A DNA stretch of 64,000 nucleotides. Source: Hydractinia symbiolongicarpus. Its lineage: Eukaryota; Cnidaria; Hydrozoa; Anthoathecata; Hydractiniidae. This document shows positions 35,660 through 48,996 of the stretch, one piece after another. The notes under the pieces were generated by a model that was given only the letters and a program-made list of their open reading frames with translations, ran no database searches and was not told where the DNA came from. Position 1 is the stretch's first letter, and each line of letters starts with the position of its first letter. The position numbers and the translations under genes were made by a program. The stretch covers positions 3,410,001 through 3,474,000 of the forward strand of contig NC_079881.1 of assembly GCF_029227915.1 (NCBI RefSeq), written 5' to 3'.

Positions 35660-38190
35660 ATGTTGGTACGAATATGTGACGCAACCGTTGTAACTCAAAC
35701 GCACTGACACTGATGGAAAGTCAACGAAATGTAGTTTTTGAAACTGTCTCTATTTGTTCATCGCGCGATAACGGCTACGGTTGGTCACACAGTAAAAAAT
35801 GACTTATTTATCTAAATTTTTAAATGAAGGGCTACGACAGCGCCCAGTGTAATCACTGAGTTCCAGCATACATATCAAATTAGGAAGAATGTTACTTCTT
35901 GGAGTCCAATTGTGTCATTTATCACACTTACAAAGTCAAAGTCTAAAATCATTTCAATTAAGTCCCACAGTCAATCGTTTCACTGTTAAAAGCGATACAA
36001 CCTAGAAATATCGGAAAATTATGGCTAAATACACGTTGGTACGAATTTGTGACCCAGCCGTTGTAACTCAAATGGACTGACTCCGTTAGAAAGACAATAT
36101 AATGTAGTTTTTGAAATTGTCTCCATTTCTTCATCACGCGCTAACGGCTAGGATTGGTCCCGCATTAAAAACTACTTACTTATATCAATTTTTAAATAAA
36201 GGGCTACCACAACGCCCAGTGTAATTGCCGAGTTCCAGCATTCATGTCAAATTAAAAAGAATGTTATTTCTTGGAGTCCGAATGTGTCATTTATCACACT
36301 TACAAAGTCAAAGTCCAAAATCAGTTCAATTTAGTCCCACAGTCAATCGTTTCACTGTTAAAAAGATGCAACGTAGTAACATCAGAAAGCTATCGCTAAA
36401 TACATGTTGGTACGAATATGTGACGCAACCATTGTAACTCAAACGGATTGATACTGTTAGAAAGTCAATGAAATGTAGTTTTTGAAACTATCTTTATTTT
36501 TTCAGCGCGCCCTAACGGCTACGATTGGTCCCACGGTACAAAATGACTTATTTGTCTAAATTTTTAAATAAAGGGCTACCACAGCGCCCAGTCACACTTA
36601 CAAAGTCAAAGTCCAAAATCAGTTCAATTAAGTCCCACAGTCAATCGTTCCACTGTTAAAAGCGATGCAACCTAGTTATATCAAAAAGTTATCGCTAAAT
36701 ACATGTTGGTACGAATATGTGACCCAACCGTTGTAACTTAAACGAACTGACACTGTTAGAAAGACAATGAAATGTACTTTTTGAAATTGTCTCTCTTTCT
36801 TCAGCGCGCTAACGGCTGGATTGATTCCGCAATAAAAAATGACGTGCTTATCTAAATTTTTAAATAAAGGGCTACCACAGCGCCCCGCGTAATTGCTGAG
36901 TTCCAGCATTCATATGAAATTAAGAAGAATGTTATTTGTTGGAGTCCAATTGTTTCATTTATCACACTTACAAAGTCAAAGTCCAAAATAAGTTCAATTA
37001 AGTCCCACAGTCAATCGTTTCACTGTTAAAAGCGATGCAACCTAGTAATATCGGAAAAATATCACTAAATACATGTTGGTACGAATATGTGACGCAACCA
37101 TTGTAACTCAAACGGATTGATACTGTTAGAAAGTCAATGAAATGTAGTTTTTGAAACTATCTCTATTTGTTCAGCGCGCCCTAACGGCTACGATTGGTCC
37201 CACAGTGCAAAATGACTTATTTATCTAAATTTTTAAATAAAGGGCTACCACGGCGCCCAGTGTGATCACTGAGTTACGTCAATCATGTCAAATTAAAAAG
37301 AATGCTATTTCTTGGAGGATAATTGTCTCTCTTATCACATTTATAAGGTCACAGTCCAAAATCCGTTCAATTAGGTCCCACAGTCAATCGTTCAACTGTT
37401 AAAAGCGATGCAACCTAGTTATATCAGAAAATTATCGCTAACTACATGTTAGTACGAATATGTGACCCTACCGTTGTAACTCAAACGAACTGAAACCGTT
37501 AGAAAGACAATGAAATGTAATTTTTGAAATTGTCTCTAGTTCTTCAGCGCGCGCTAACGTCTAGGATTGGTCCCGCAGTAAAAATGACTTACTTATCTAA
37601 AATTTTTAAGTAAAGGACTACCACAGCACCCCGCGTAATTGCTGAGTTCCAGAATTCATATCAAATTAAGAAGAATATTATTTCTTGGAGTCCAATTGTT
37701 TCATTTATCACACTTACAAAGTCAAAGTCCAAAATCAGTTCAATTAAGTGCCACAGTCAATCGTTTCACTGTTGAAAGCGATGCAACCTAGTAATATCAG
37801 AAAAATATCGCTACATACATGTTGGTACGAATATGTGACGCAACCGTTGTAACTCAAACGCACTGACACTGATGGAAAGTCAACGAAATGTAGTGTTTGA
37901 AACTATCTCTATTTGTTCAGCGCGCTCTAACGGCTACGATTGGTCCCACAGTACAAAATGACTTATTTATCTAAATTTTTAAATAAAGGGCTACCACAGC
38001 GCCCAGTGTAATCACTGAGTTCCGTCAATCATGTCAAATTAAGATGAATGCTATTTCTTAGGACCAATTGTCTCTCTTGTCACATTCATCAGGTCAAAGT
38101 CCAAAATCTTTTCAATTAAGTCCCACAGTCAATCGTTTCACTGTTAAAAGCGATGCAACCTAGTAATATCAGAAAAATATCGCTAAATAC
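35660..38190. repeat. 8-monomer HOR, copy 2 (7 monomers)
   Basis: Monomers start at 35660, 36033, 36404, 36703, 37073, 37446 and 37819, matching copy 1 one for one. After 38,191 the sequence leaves the pattern (GATAATGTGACGC instead of GAATATGTGATCC) and enters family C. Confidence 0.92.
36404..36702. repeat. 299-bp monomer with a 74-bp deletion, copy 2
   Basis: The join after 36,592 is identical to the one after 33,688, so the deletion was present before this HOR unit was duplicated. Confidence 0.92.
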
Positions 38191-41171
38191 ATGTTGGTAC
38201 GATAATGTGACGCAACCGTTGTAACTCAAAAGGATTGATGCTGTTAGAAAGTCAACGAGATGTAGTTTTTAAAACTGTCTCTATTTTTTCAGCGCAAAAT
38301 AACGGCTACGATTGGTCCCACAGTACAAAATGACTTATTTATCTAACTTTTAAATACGCCGCTAACGCAGCGCCCAGTGTAATCGCTGAGTTCCAGCAAT
38401 CATGTCAAATTAAGAAAAATGTTTTTTCTTGGAGTCCAATTGGCTCACTTATCATATTAAGAAGGTCAAAGTCCAACATCAGTTCAATTATGTCCCACAG
38501 CCAATCGTTTCACTGTTAAAAGCAATACCACCAAGTAATATCGGAAAAATATCACTATATACATTTTGGTACGAATATGTGACGCAACCGTTGTAACTCA
38601 AAAGGATTGATACTGTTAGAAAGTCAACGAAATGTAGTTTTTGAAACTGTCTTTATTTGTTCGGCGCGCGATTACAGCTAGGGTTGTTCCCACAGTACAA
38701 AATGACTTATTTATTTAAATTTTTAAATACACCACTAACACAGCGCCCACTGTAATCGCTGAGTGCCAGCAATCATGTCAAATTAAGAAGAATCTTTTTT
38801 CTTGGTGTCCAATTGGCTCACTTATCACATTAATAAGGTCAAAGCCCACAATCAGTTCAATTAAGGCCCACAGTCAATCGTTTCACTACTAAAAGCGATA
38901 TCACCTAGTAATATCAGAAAGCTATGGCTAAATACATGTTGTTACGAATTTGTGACACAATCGTTGTAACTCAAACAGACTGATCCCATTAGAAATGCAA
39001 TGAAATGTAGTTTTTAAAACTGTCTCTATTTCTTTAGCGCGCGATTACAGCTAGGGTTGGTCCCACAGTAAAAAATGACGTACTTCTCTAAATTTTTAAA
39101 TGTAGCGCTACCACAGCGCCCAGTGTATTTGCTGAGTTCCGACAATCATGTCAAATTGGAAGAATGTTATTTCCTGGAGTTCAATTGTCTTATTTATCAC
39201 ATTCATAAGGTCAAAGTCCAAAATCATTTCAATTAAGTCCCACAGTCAATCGGTTCACTGTTAAACGCAATACAGCCTAGTAATATCGGAAAAATATCAC
39301 TATATACATTTTGGTACGAATATGTGACGCAACCGTTGTAGCTCAAAAGGATTAATACTGTTAGAAAGTCAACGAAATGTAGTTTTTGAAACTTTCTCTA
39401 TTTGTTCAGCGAGCGATAACGGCTAGGGTTGGTCCCACAGTAAAAAATCACTTATTTATCTAAATTTTTTAATAAAGGGCTACCACAGCGCCCAGTGTAA
39501 TCACTCAGTTCCGTCAATCATGTTAAATTAAGAAGAATGCTATTTCTTAAAGTCCAATTGCCTCTTTTAACACATTCATTAGGTCACAGACCAAAATCTG
39601 TTCAATTAAGTCCCACACTCAATCGTTTCATTGTTAAAAACGATGCAACCTAGTAATATAAGAAAATTATTGCTAAATACATGTTGGTACGAATATGTGA
39701 TCCATCCGTTGTAACTCAAACGGACTGACACCGTTAAAAAGTCAATGAAATGTAGATTTTGAAATTGCCTCTATTTCTTAAGTGCGCGATAACGGCTAGG
39801 GTTGGTCCCGAAGTAAAAAATGACATATTTATCTAAATTTTTAAATAAAGCGCTACCATAGCGCCCAGTGTAATCACTGAGTTCCAGCATTCATATCAAA
39901 TTAAGAAGAATGTTATTTCTTGGTGTCCAATTGTGTCATTTGTCACACTTACAAAGTCAAAGTCCAAAATCATTTCAATTAAGTCCCACAGTCAATCGTT
40001 TCACTGTTAAAAACGATGCAACCTAGTATTATCAGAAAATTATCACTAAATACATGTTGGTACGAATATATGACCCAACCGTTGTAACTCAAACGGACTG
40101 ACCCCGTTAGAAAGACAATGACATGTAGTTTTTGAAATTGTCTCTATTTGTTTAGCGCGCCCTAACGGCTACGTTGGTCCCACAGTACAAAATGACTTAT
40201 CTATCTAAATTTTTAAATAAAGCGCTACCACAGCGCCCAGTGTAATCGCTGAGTTCCAGCAATCATGTCAAATTAAGAAGAATGTTATTTCTTGGATTCC
40301 AATTGGCTCACTTATCACATTTATCAGTTCACAGTCCAAAATCAATTCAACTAAGTCCCACAGTAAATCGTTTCACTGTTAAAAGCGATACAACCTAGTA
40401 ATATGGGAGAAATATCACTATATGTATGTTTGTACGAATATGTGATGCAACCATTGTAACTCAAGCGGATTGATACTGTTAGAAAGTCAATGAAATTTAG
40501 TTTTTGAAACTCTCTCTGATTCTTCTGCGCGAGATAACGGCTAGGGTTGGTCCCGCAGTAAAAAATTACTTATTTATCTAAGCTGTTAAATAAAGGACTA
40601 CCACAGCGCCCAGTGTAATTCCTGAGTTCCAGCATTCATGTCAAATTCAGAAAAATGTTATTTCTTGGAGTCCAATTGTGTCATTTATCACACTTACAAA
40701 GTCAAAGTCCAAAATCAGTTCAATTAAGTCCCACAGTCAATCGTTTCATTGTTAGAAGCGAAGCAATCTAGTAATATCAGAAAAATATCGCTAAATACAT
40801 GTTGGTATGAATATGTGACGCAACCGTTGTAACTCAAACGCACTGACACTGATAGAAAGTCAATGAAATGTAGTTTTTGAAACTGTCTCTACTTGTTCAG
40901 CGCGCCCTAACGGCTACGATTGGTCCCGCAGTAAAAAATGACTTACTTATCTAAATTTCTAAATAAAGGGCTACCACAGCGCACAGTGCAATTGCTGAGT
41001 TCCAGCATTCATGTCAAATTAAGAAGAATGTTATTTCTTGGAGTCCAATTGTGTCACTTATCACACTTACAAAGTCAAAGTCCAAAATCAGTTCAATTAA
41101 GTCCCACAGTCAATCGTTTCACTGTTAAAAGCGATGCAACCTAGTAATATCAGAAAAATATCGCTAAATAC
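38191..41171. repeat. Family C HOR, copy 1 (8 monomers, 2,981 bp)
   Basis: Monomers c1-c8 start at 38191, 38563, 38936, 39308, 39681, 40054, 40426 and 40799. Marks: c1 GATAATGTGACGC; c2 ACATTTTGGTACG; c3 CATGTTGTTACG; c4 ACATTTTGGTACG with GATTAATACTG; c5 GATCCATCCG; c6 ATATGACCCAACCG; c7 TATGTTTGTACG; c8 TTGGTATGAATATG. This is the longest and probably the fullest form of the unit. Confidence 0.88.
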
Positions 41172-41916
41172 ATGTTGGTACGATAATGTGACGCAACCGT
41201 TGTAACTCAAAAGGATTGATGCTGTTAGAAAGTCAACGAGATGAAGTTTTTAAAACTGTCTCTATTTTTTCAGCGCAAAATAACGGCTACGATTGGTCCC
41301 ACAGTACAAAATGACTTATTTATCTAACTTTTAAATACGCCGCTAACGCAGCGCCCAGTGTAATCGCTGAGTTCCAGCAATCATGTCAAATTAAGAAAAA
41401 TGTTTTTTCTTGGAGTCCAATTGGCTCACTTATCATATTAAGAAGGTCAAAGTCCAACATCAGTTCAATTATGTCCCACAGCCAATCGTTTCACTGTTAA
41501 AAGCGAAGCAATCTAGTAATATCAGAAAAATATCGCTAAATACATGTTGGTATGAATATGTGACGCAACCGTTGTAACTCAAACGCACTGACACTGATAG
41601 AAAGTCAATGAAATGTAGTTTTTGAAACTGTCTCTACTTGTTCAGCGCGCCCTAACGGCTACGATTGGTCCCGCAGTAAAAAATGACTTACTTATCTAAA
41701 TTTCTAAATAAAGGGCTACCACAGCGCACAGTGAAATTGCTGAGTTCCAGCATTCATGTCAAATTAAGAAGAATGTTATTTCTTGGAGTCCAATTGTGTC
41801 ACTTATCACACTTACAAAGTCAAAGTCCAAAATCAGTTCAATTAAGTCCCACAGTCAATCGTTTCACTGTTAAAAGCGATGCAACCTAGTAATATCAGAA
41901 AAATATCGCTAAATAC
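41172..41916. repeat. Family C HOR, copy 2, reduced to c1-c8 (745 bp)
   Basis: Only two monomers are present: c1 (41172) followed directly by c8 (41544). The first follows copy 1 up to GCCAATCGTTTCACTG, a c1/c2-border mark. The sequence then continues as AAGCGAAGCAATC, the run-in to c8. The join lies between about 41,494 and 41,504. Monomers c2-c7 are absent. Confidence 0.88.
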
Positions 41917-44524
41917 ATGTTGGTACGATAATGTGACGCAACCGTTGTAACTCAAAAGGATTGATGCTGTTAGAAAGTCAACGAGATGTAGTTTTTAAAA
42001 CTGTCTCTATTTTTTCAGCGCAAAATAACGGCTACGATTGGTCCCACAGTACAAAATGACTTATTTATCTAACTTTTAAATACGCCGCTAACGCAGCGCC
42101 CAGTGTAATCGCTGAGTTCCAGCAATCATGTCAAATTAAGAAAAATGTTTTTTCTTGGAGTCCAATTGGCTCACTTATCATATTAAGAAGGTCAAAGTCC
42201 AACATCAGTTCAATTATGTCCCACAGCCAATCGTTTCACTGTTAAAAGCAATACCACCAAGTAATATCGGAAAAATATCACTATATACATTTTGGTACGA
42301 ATATGTGACGCAACCGTTGTAACTCAAAAGGATTGATACTGTTAGAAAGTCAACGAAATGTAGTTTTTGAAACTGTCTTTATTTGTTCGGCGCGCGATTA
42401 CAGCTAGGGTTGTTCCCACAGTACAAAATGACTTATTTATTTAAATTTTTAAATACACCACTAACACAGCGCCCACTGTAATCGCTGAGTGCCAGCAATC
42501 ATGTCAAATTAAGAAGAATCTTTTTTCTTGGTGTCCAATTCGCTCACTTATCACATTAATAAGGTCAAAGCCCACAATCAGTTCAATTAAGGCCCACAGT
42601 CAATCGTTTCACTACTAAAAGCGATATCACCTAGTAATATCAGAAAGCTATGGCTAAATACATGTTGTTACGAATTTGTGACACAACCGTTGTAACTCAA
42701 ACAGACTGATCCCATTAGAAAGTCAATGAAATGTAGTTTTTGAAACTGTCTCTATTTCTTTAGCGCGCGATTACAGCTAGGGTTGGTCCCACAGTAAAAA
42801 ATGACGTACTTCTCTAAATTTTTAAATGTAGCGCTACCACAGCGCCCAGTGTATTTGCTGAGTTCCGACAATCATGTCAAATTGGAAGAATGTTATTTCC
42901 TGGAGTTCAATTGTCTTATTTATCACATTCATAAGGTCAAAGTCCAAAATCATTTCAATTAAGTCCCACAGTCAATCGTTTCATTGTTAAAAACGATGCA
43001 ACCTAGTAATATAAGAAAATTATTGCTAAATACATGTTGGTACGAATATGTGATCCATCCGTTGTAACTCAAACGGACTGACACCGTTAGAAAGTCAATA
43101 AAATGTAGATTTTGAAATTGCCTCTATTTCTTAAGTGCGCGATAACGGCTAGGGTTGGTCCCGAAGTAAAAAATGACATATTTATCTAAATTTTTAAATA
43201 AAGGGCTACCATAGCGCCCAGTGTAATCACTGAGTTCCAGCATTCATATCAAATTAAGAAGAATGTTATTTCTTGGTGTCCAATTGTGTCATTTATCACA
43301 CTTACAAAGTCAAAGTCCAAAATCATTTCAATTAAGTCCCACAGTCAATCGTTTCACTGTTAAAAACGATGCAACCTAGTAATATCAGAAAATTATCACT
43401 AAATACATGTTGGTACGAATATATGACCCAACCGTTGTAACTCAAACGGACTGACCCCGTTAGAAAAACAATGACATGTAGTTTTTGAAATTGTCTCTAT
43501 TTGTTTAGCGCGCCCTAACGGCTACGTTGGTCCCACAGTACAAAATGACTTATCTATCTAAATTTTTAAATAAAGCGCTACCACAGCGCCCAGTGTAATC
43601 GCTGAGTTCCAGCAATCATGTCAAATTAAGAAGAATGTTATTTCTTGGATTCCAATTGGCTCACTTATCACATTTATCAGTTCACAGTCCAAAATCAATT
43701 CAACTAAGTCCCGCAGTAAATCGTTTCACTGTTAAAAGCGATACAACCTAGTAATATGGGAGAATTATCACTATATGTATGTTTGTACGAATATGTGATG
43801 CAACCATTGTAACTCAAGCGGATTGATACTGTTAAAAAGTCAATGAAATTTAGTTTTTGAAACTCTCTCTGATTCTTCAGCGCGAGATAACGGCTAGGGT
43901 TGGTCCCGCAGTAAAAAATTACTTATTTATCTAAGCTGTTAAATAAAGGACTACCACAGCGCCCAGTGTAATTCCTGAGTTCCAGCATTCATGTCAAATT
44001 CAGAAAAATGTTATTTCTTGGAGTCCAATTGTGTCATTTATCACACTTACAAAGTCAAAGTCCAAAATCAGTTCAATTAAGTCCCACAGTCAATCGTTTC
44101 ATTGTTAAAAGCGAAGCAATCTAGTAATATCAGAAAAATATCGCTAAATACATGTTGGTATGAATATGTGACGCAACCGTTGTAACTCAAACGCACTGAC
44201 ACTGATAGAAAGTCAATGAAATGTAGTTTTTGAAACTGTCTCTACTTGTTCAGCGCGCCCTAACGGCTACGATTGGTCCCGCAGTAAAAAATGACTTACT
44301 TATCTAAATTTCTAAATAAAGGGCTACCACAGCGCACAGTGCAATTGCTGAGTTCCAGCATTCATGTCAAATTAAGAAGAATGTTATTTCTTGGAGTCCA
44401 ATTGTGTCACTTATCACACTTACAAAGTCAAAGTCCAAAATCAGTTCAATTAAGTCCCACAGTCAATCGTTTCACTGTTAAAAGCGATGCAACCTAGTAA
44501 TATCAGAAAAATATCGCTAAATAC
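41917..44524. repeat. Family C HOR, copy 3 (7 monomers, 2,608 bp)
   Basis: Monomers at 41917, 42289, 42662, 43034, 43407, 43779 and 44152 read c1-c2-c3-c5-c6-c7-c8. c4 is missing. The join is at about 42,971-42,978, where CCCACAG of c3 meets CGTTTCATTG of the c4/c5 border. Confidence 0.88.
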
Positions 44525-46759
44525 ATGTTGGTACGATAATGTGACGCAACCGTTGTAACTCAAAAGGATTGATGCTGTTAGAAAGTCAACGAGATGTAGT
44601 TTTTAAAACTGTCTCTATTTTTTCAGCGCAAAATAACGGCTACGATTGGTCCCACAGTACAAAATGACTTATTTATCTAACTTTTAAATACGCCGCTAAC
44701 GCAGCGCCCAGTGTAATCGCTGAGTTCCAGCAATCATGTCAAATTAAGAAAAATGTTTTTTCTTGAAGTCCAATTGGCTCACTTATCATATTAAGAAGGT
44801 CAAAGTCCAACATCAGTTCAATTATGTCCCACAGCCAATCGTTTCACTGTTAAAAGCAATACCACCAAGTAATATCGGAAAAATATCACTATATACATTT
44901 TGGTACGAATATGTGACGCAACCGTTGTAACTCAAAAGGATTGATACTGTTAGAAAGTCAACGAAATGTAGTTTTTGAAACTGTCTTTATTTGTTCGGCG
45001 CGCGATTACAGCTAGGGTTGTTCCCACAGTACAAAATGACTTATTTATTTAAATTTTTAAATACACCACTAACACAGCGCCCACTGTAATCGCTGAGTGC
45101 CAGCAATCATGTCAAATTAAGAAGAATCTTTTTTCTTGGTGTCCAATTGGCTCACTTATCACATTAATAAGGTCAAAGCCCACAATCAGTTCAATTAAGG
45201 CCCACAGTCAATCGTTTCACTACTAAAAGCGATATCACCTAGTAATATCAGAAAGCTATGGCTAAATACATGTTGTTACGAATTTGTGACACAACCGTTG
45301 TAACTCAAACAGACTGATCCCATTAGAAAGTCAATGAAATGTAGTTTTTGAAACTGTCTCTATTTCTTTAGCGCGCGATTACAGCTAGGGTTGGTCCCAC
45401 AGTAAAAAATGACGTACTTCTCTAAATTTTTAAATGTAGCGCTACCACAGCGCCCAGTGTATTTGCTGAGTTCCGACAATCATGTCAAATTGGAAGAATG
45501 TTATTTCCTGGAGTTCAATTGTCTTATTTATCACATTCATAAGGTCAAAGTCCAAAATCATTTCAATTAAGTCCCACAGTCAATCGTTTCACTGTTAAAA
45601 ACGATGCAACCTAGTAATATCAGAAAATTATCACTAAATACATGTTGGTACGAATATATGACCCAACCGTTGTAACTCAAACGGACTGACCCCGTTAGAA
45701 AGACAATGATATGTAGTTTTTGAAATTGTCTCTATTTGTTTAGCGCGCCCTAACGGCTACGTTGGTCCCACAGTACAAAATGACTTATCTATCTAAATTT
45801 TTAAATAAAGCGCTACCACAGCGCCCAGTGTAATCGCTGAGTTCCAGCAATCATGTCAAATTAAGAAGAATGTTATTTCTTGGATTCCAATTGGCTCACT
45901 TATCACATTTATCAGTTCACAGTCCAAAATCAATTCAACTAAGTCCCACAGTAAATCGTTTCACTGTTAAAAGCGATACAACCTAGTAATATGGGAGAAA
46001 TATCACTATATGTATGTTTGTACGAATATGTGATGCAACCATTGTAACTCAAGCGGATTGATACTGTTAGAAAGTCAATGAAATTTAGTTTTTGAAACTC
46101 TCTCTGATTCTTCAGCGCGAGAAAACGGCTAGGGTTGGTCCCGCAGTAAAAAATTACTTATTTATCTAAGCTGTTAAATAAAGGACTACCACAGCGCCCA
46201 GTGTAATTCCTGAGTTCCAGCATTCATGTCAAATTCAGAAAAATGTTATTTCTTGGAGTCCAATTGTGTCATTTATCACACTTACAAAGTCAAAGTCCAA
46301 AATCAGTTCAATTAAGTCCCACAGTCAATCGTTTCATTGTTAAAAGCGAAGCAATCTAGTAATATCAGAAAAATATCGCTAAATACATGTTGGTATGAAT
46401 ATGTGACGCAACCGTTGTAACTCAAACGCACTGACACTGATAGAAAGTCAATGAAATGTAGTTTTTGAAACTGTCTCTACTTGTTCAGCGCGCCCTAACG
46501 GCTACGATTGGTCCCGCAGTAAAAAATGACTTACTTATCTAAATTTCTAAATAAAGGGCTACCACAGCGCACAGTGCAATTGCTGAGTTCCAGCATTCAT
46601 GTCAAATTAAGAAGAATGTTATTTCTTGGAGTCCAATTGTGTCACTTATCACACTTACAAAGTCAAAGTCCAAAATCAGTTCAATTAAGTCCCACAGTCA
46701 ATCGTTTCACTGTTAAAAGCGATGCAACCTAGTAATATCAGAAAAATATCGCTAAATAC
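44525..46759. repeat. Family C HOR, copy 4 (6 monomers, 2,235 bp)
   Basis: Monomers at 44525, 44897, 45270, 45642, 46014 and 46387 read c1-c2-c3-c6-c7-c8. c4 and c5 are missing. The join lies in about 45,543-45,578, again between c3 (TTCATAAGGTCAAAG) and the segment just upstream of the TAATATC block. Confidence 0.88.
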
Positions 46760-48996
46760 ATGTTGGTATGAATATGTGACCCAACCGTTGTAACTCAAAC
46801 GGATTGATACTGTTAAAAAGTCATTGAAATGTAGTTTTTAAAACTGTCTCTACTTGTTCAGCGCGCCCTAACGGCTACGATTGGTCCCGCAGTAAAAAAT
46901 GACTTACTTATCTAAATTTCTAAATAAAGGGCTACCACAGCGCCCAGTGCAATTGCTGAGTTCCAGCATTCATTTCAAATTAAGAAAAATGTTATTTCTT
47001 GGAGTCCAATTGTGTCACTTATCACACTTACAAAGTCAAAGTCCAAAATCAGTTCAATTAAGTCCCACAGTCAATCGTTTCACTGTTAAAAGCGAAGCAA
47101 CCTAGTAATATCAGAAAAATATCGCTAAATACATGTTGGTACGAATATGTGACGCAACCGTTGTAACTCAAACGCACTGACACTGATAGAAAGTCAATGA
47201 CATGTAGTTTTTGAAACTGTCTCTACTTGTTCAGCGCGCCCTAACGGCTACGATTGGTCCCGCAGTAAAAAATGACTTACTTATCTAAATTTCTAAATAA
47301 AGGGCTACCACAGCGCCCAGTGCAATTGCTGAGTTCCAGCATTCATGTCAAATTAAGAAGAATGTTATTTCTTGGTGTCCAATTGTGTCATTTATCACAC
47401 TTACAAAGTCAAAGTCCAAAATCATTTCAATTAAGTCCCACAGTCAATCGTTTCACTGTTAAAAGCGATGCAGCCTAGTAATATCAGAAAAATATCGCTA
47501 AATACATGTTGGTACGAATATGTGACCCAACCGTTGTAACTCAAGCGGATTGATACTGTTAGAAATTCAATGAAATGTAGTTTTTGAAACTATCTCTAAA
47601 TCTTGAGTGCACGATAGCGGCTATGGTTGGTCCCGCAGTAACAAATGACTTACTTATCTAAATTTTTAAATAAAGGGCTATTACAGAGCCCAGTGTAAAT
47701 GCTGAGTTCCAGCATTCATGTCAAATTAGGAAGAATGTTATTTCTTTGAGACCAATTGTGTCATTTATCTTATTTATAAGGTCACAATCCAAAATCAGTT
47801 TAATTAAGTCCCACAGTCAATCGTTTCACAGTTAAAAGCGATGCAACTTAGTAATATCACAAAATTATGGCTAAATACATGTTGGTACGAATATGTGACT
47901 GAGCCGTTGTAACTCAAACGGACTGACACCGTTGGAAAGACAATGAAATGTAGTTTTTGAAATTGTCTCTATTTCTTCATCGCGCGCTAACGGCTAGGCT
48001 TGGTCCCGCAGTAAAAAATCACTTATTTATCTCAATTTTTAAATAAAGGGCTACCACAGCGCCCAGTGTAATCTCTCAGTTCCGTCAATCATATCAAATT
48101 AAGAAGAATGCTATTTCTTGAAGTCCAATTGTCTCTTTTACCATATTTATAAGGTCACAGTCCAAAATCTGTTCAATTAAGTCCCACACTCAATCGTTTC
48201 ACTGTTAAAAACGATGCAACCTAGTAATATAAGAAAATTATCGCTAAATACATGTTGGTACGAATATGTGATCCAACCGTTGTAACTCAAACGGACTGAC
48301 ACCGTTAGAAAGTCAATGAAATGTAGTTTTTGAAATTGCCTCTATTTCTTAAGCGCGCGATAACGGCTAGGGTTGGTCCCGAAGTAAGGAATGACTTATT
48401 TATCTAAATTTTTAAATAAAGGGCTACCATAGCGCCCAGTGTAATCACTGAGTTCCAGCATTCATATCAAATTAAGAAGAATGTTATTTCTTGGTGTCCA
48501 ATTGTGTCATTTATCACACTTACAAAGTCAAAGTCCAAAATCATTTCAATTAAGTCCCACAGTCAATCGTTTCACTGTTAAAAGCGATGCAAACTAGTAA
48601 TATCAGAAAATTATCGCTAAATACATGTTGGTACGAATATATGACCCAACCGTTGTAACTCAAACGGACTGACCCCATTAGAAAGACAATGACATGTAGT
48701 TTTTGAAATTGTCTCTATTTGTTTAGCGCGCCCTAACGGCTACGTTGGTCCCACAGTACAAAATGACTTATCTATCTAAATTTTTCAATAAAGCGCAACC
48801 ACAGCGCTCAGTGTAATCGCTGAGTTCCAGCAATCATGTCAAATTAAGAGGAATGTTATTTCTTGGATTCCAATTGGCTCACTTATCACATTTATCAGTT
48901 CACAGTCCAAAATCAATTCAACTAAGTCCCACAGTCAATCGTTTCACTGTTAAAAGCGATACAACCTAGTAATATGGGAGAAATATCACTATATCT
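46760..48996. repeat. Transition from family C to family D
   Basis: Monomers start at 46760, 47133, 47506, 47879, 48252 and 48625. The first two are D2-like (CAATTGCTGAG, TTCTAAATAAAGGGC). The monomer at 47506 is unusually divergent (TCTTGAGTGCACGATAGCGG, CTATTACAGAGCCC). 47879 and 48252 resemble family B/c5 monomers, and 48625 resembles c6. No higher-order order is visible. No gene or unique sequence. Confidence 0.75.

Noticed and set aside
33321-36437. Two identical 70-codon frames (33,321 and 36,225) and two near-identical 77-codon minus-strand frames (33,772 and 36,676)
   Set aside because: They are pairs because they lie in the 2.9-kb duplication. They are absent as open frames in almost all other monomers and show no recognisable domain.
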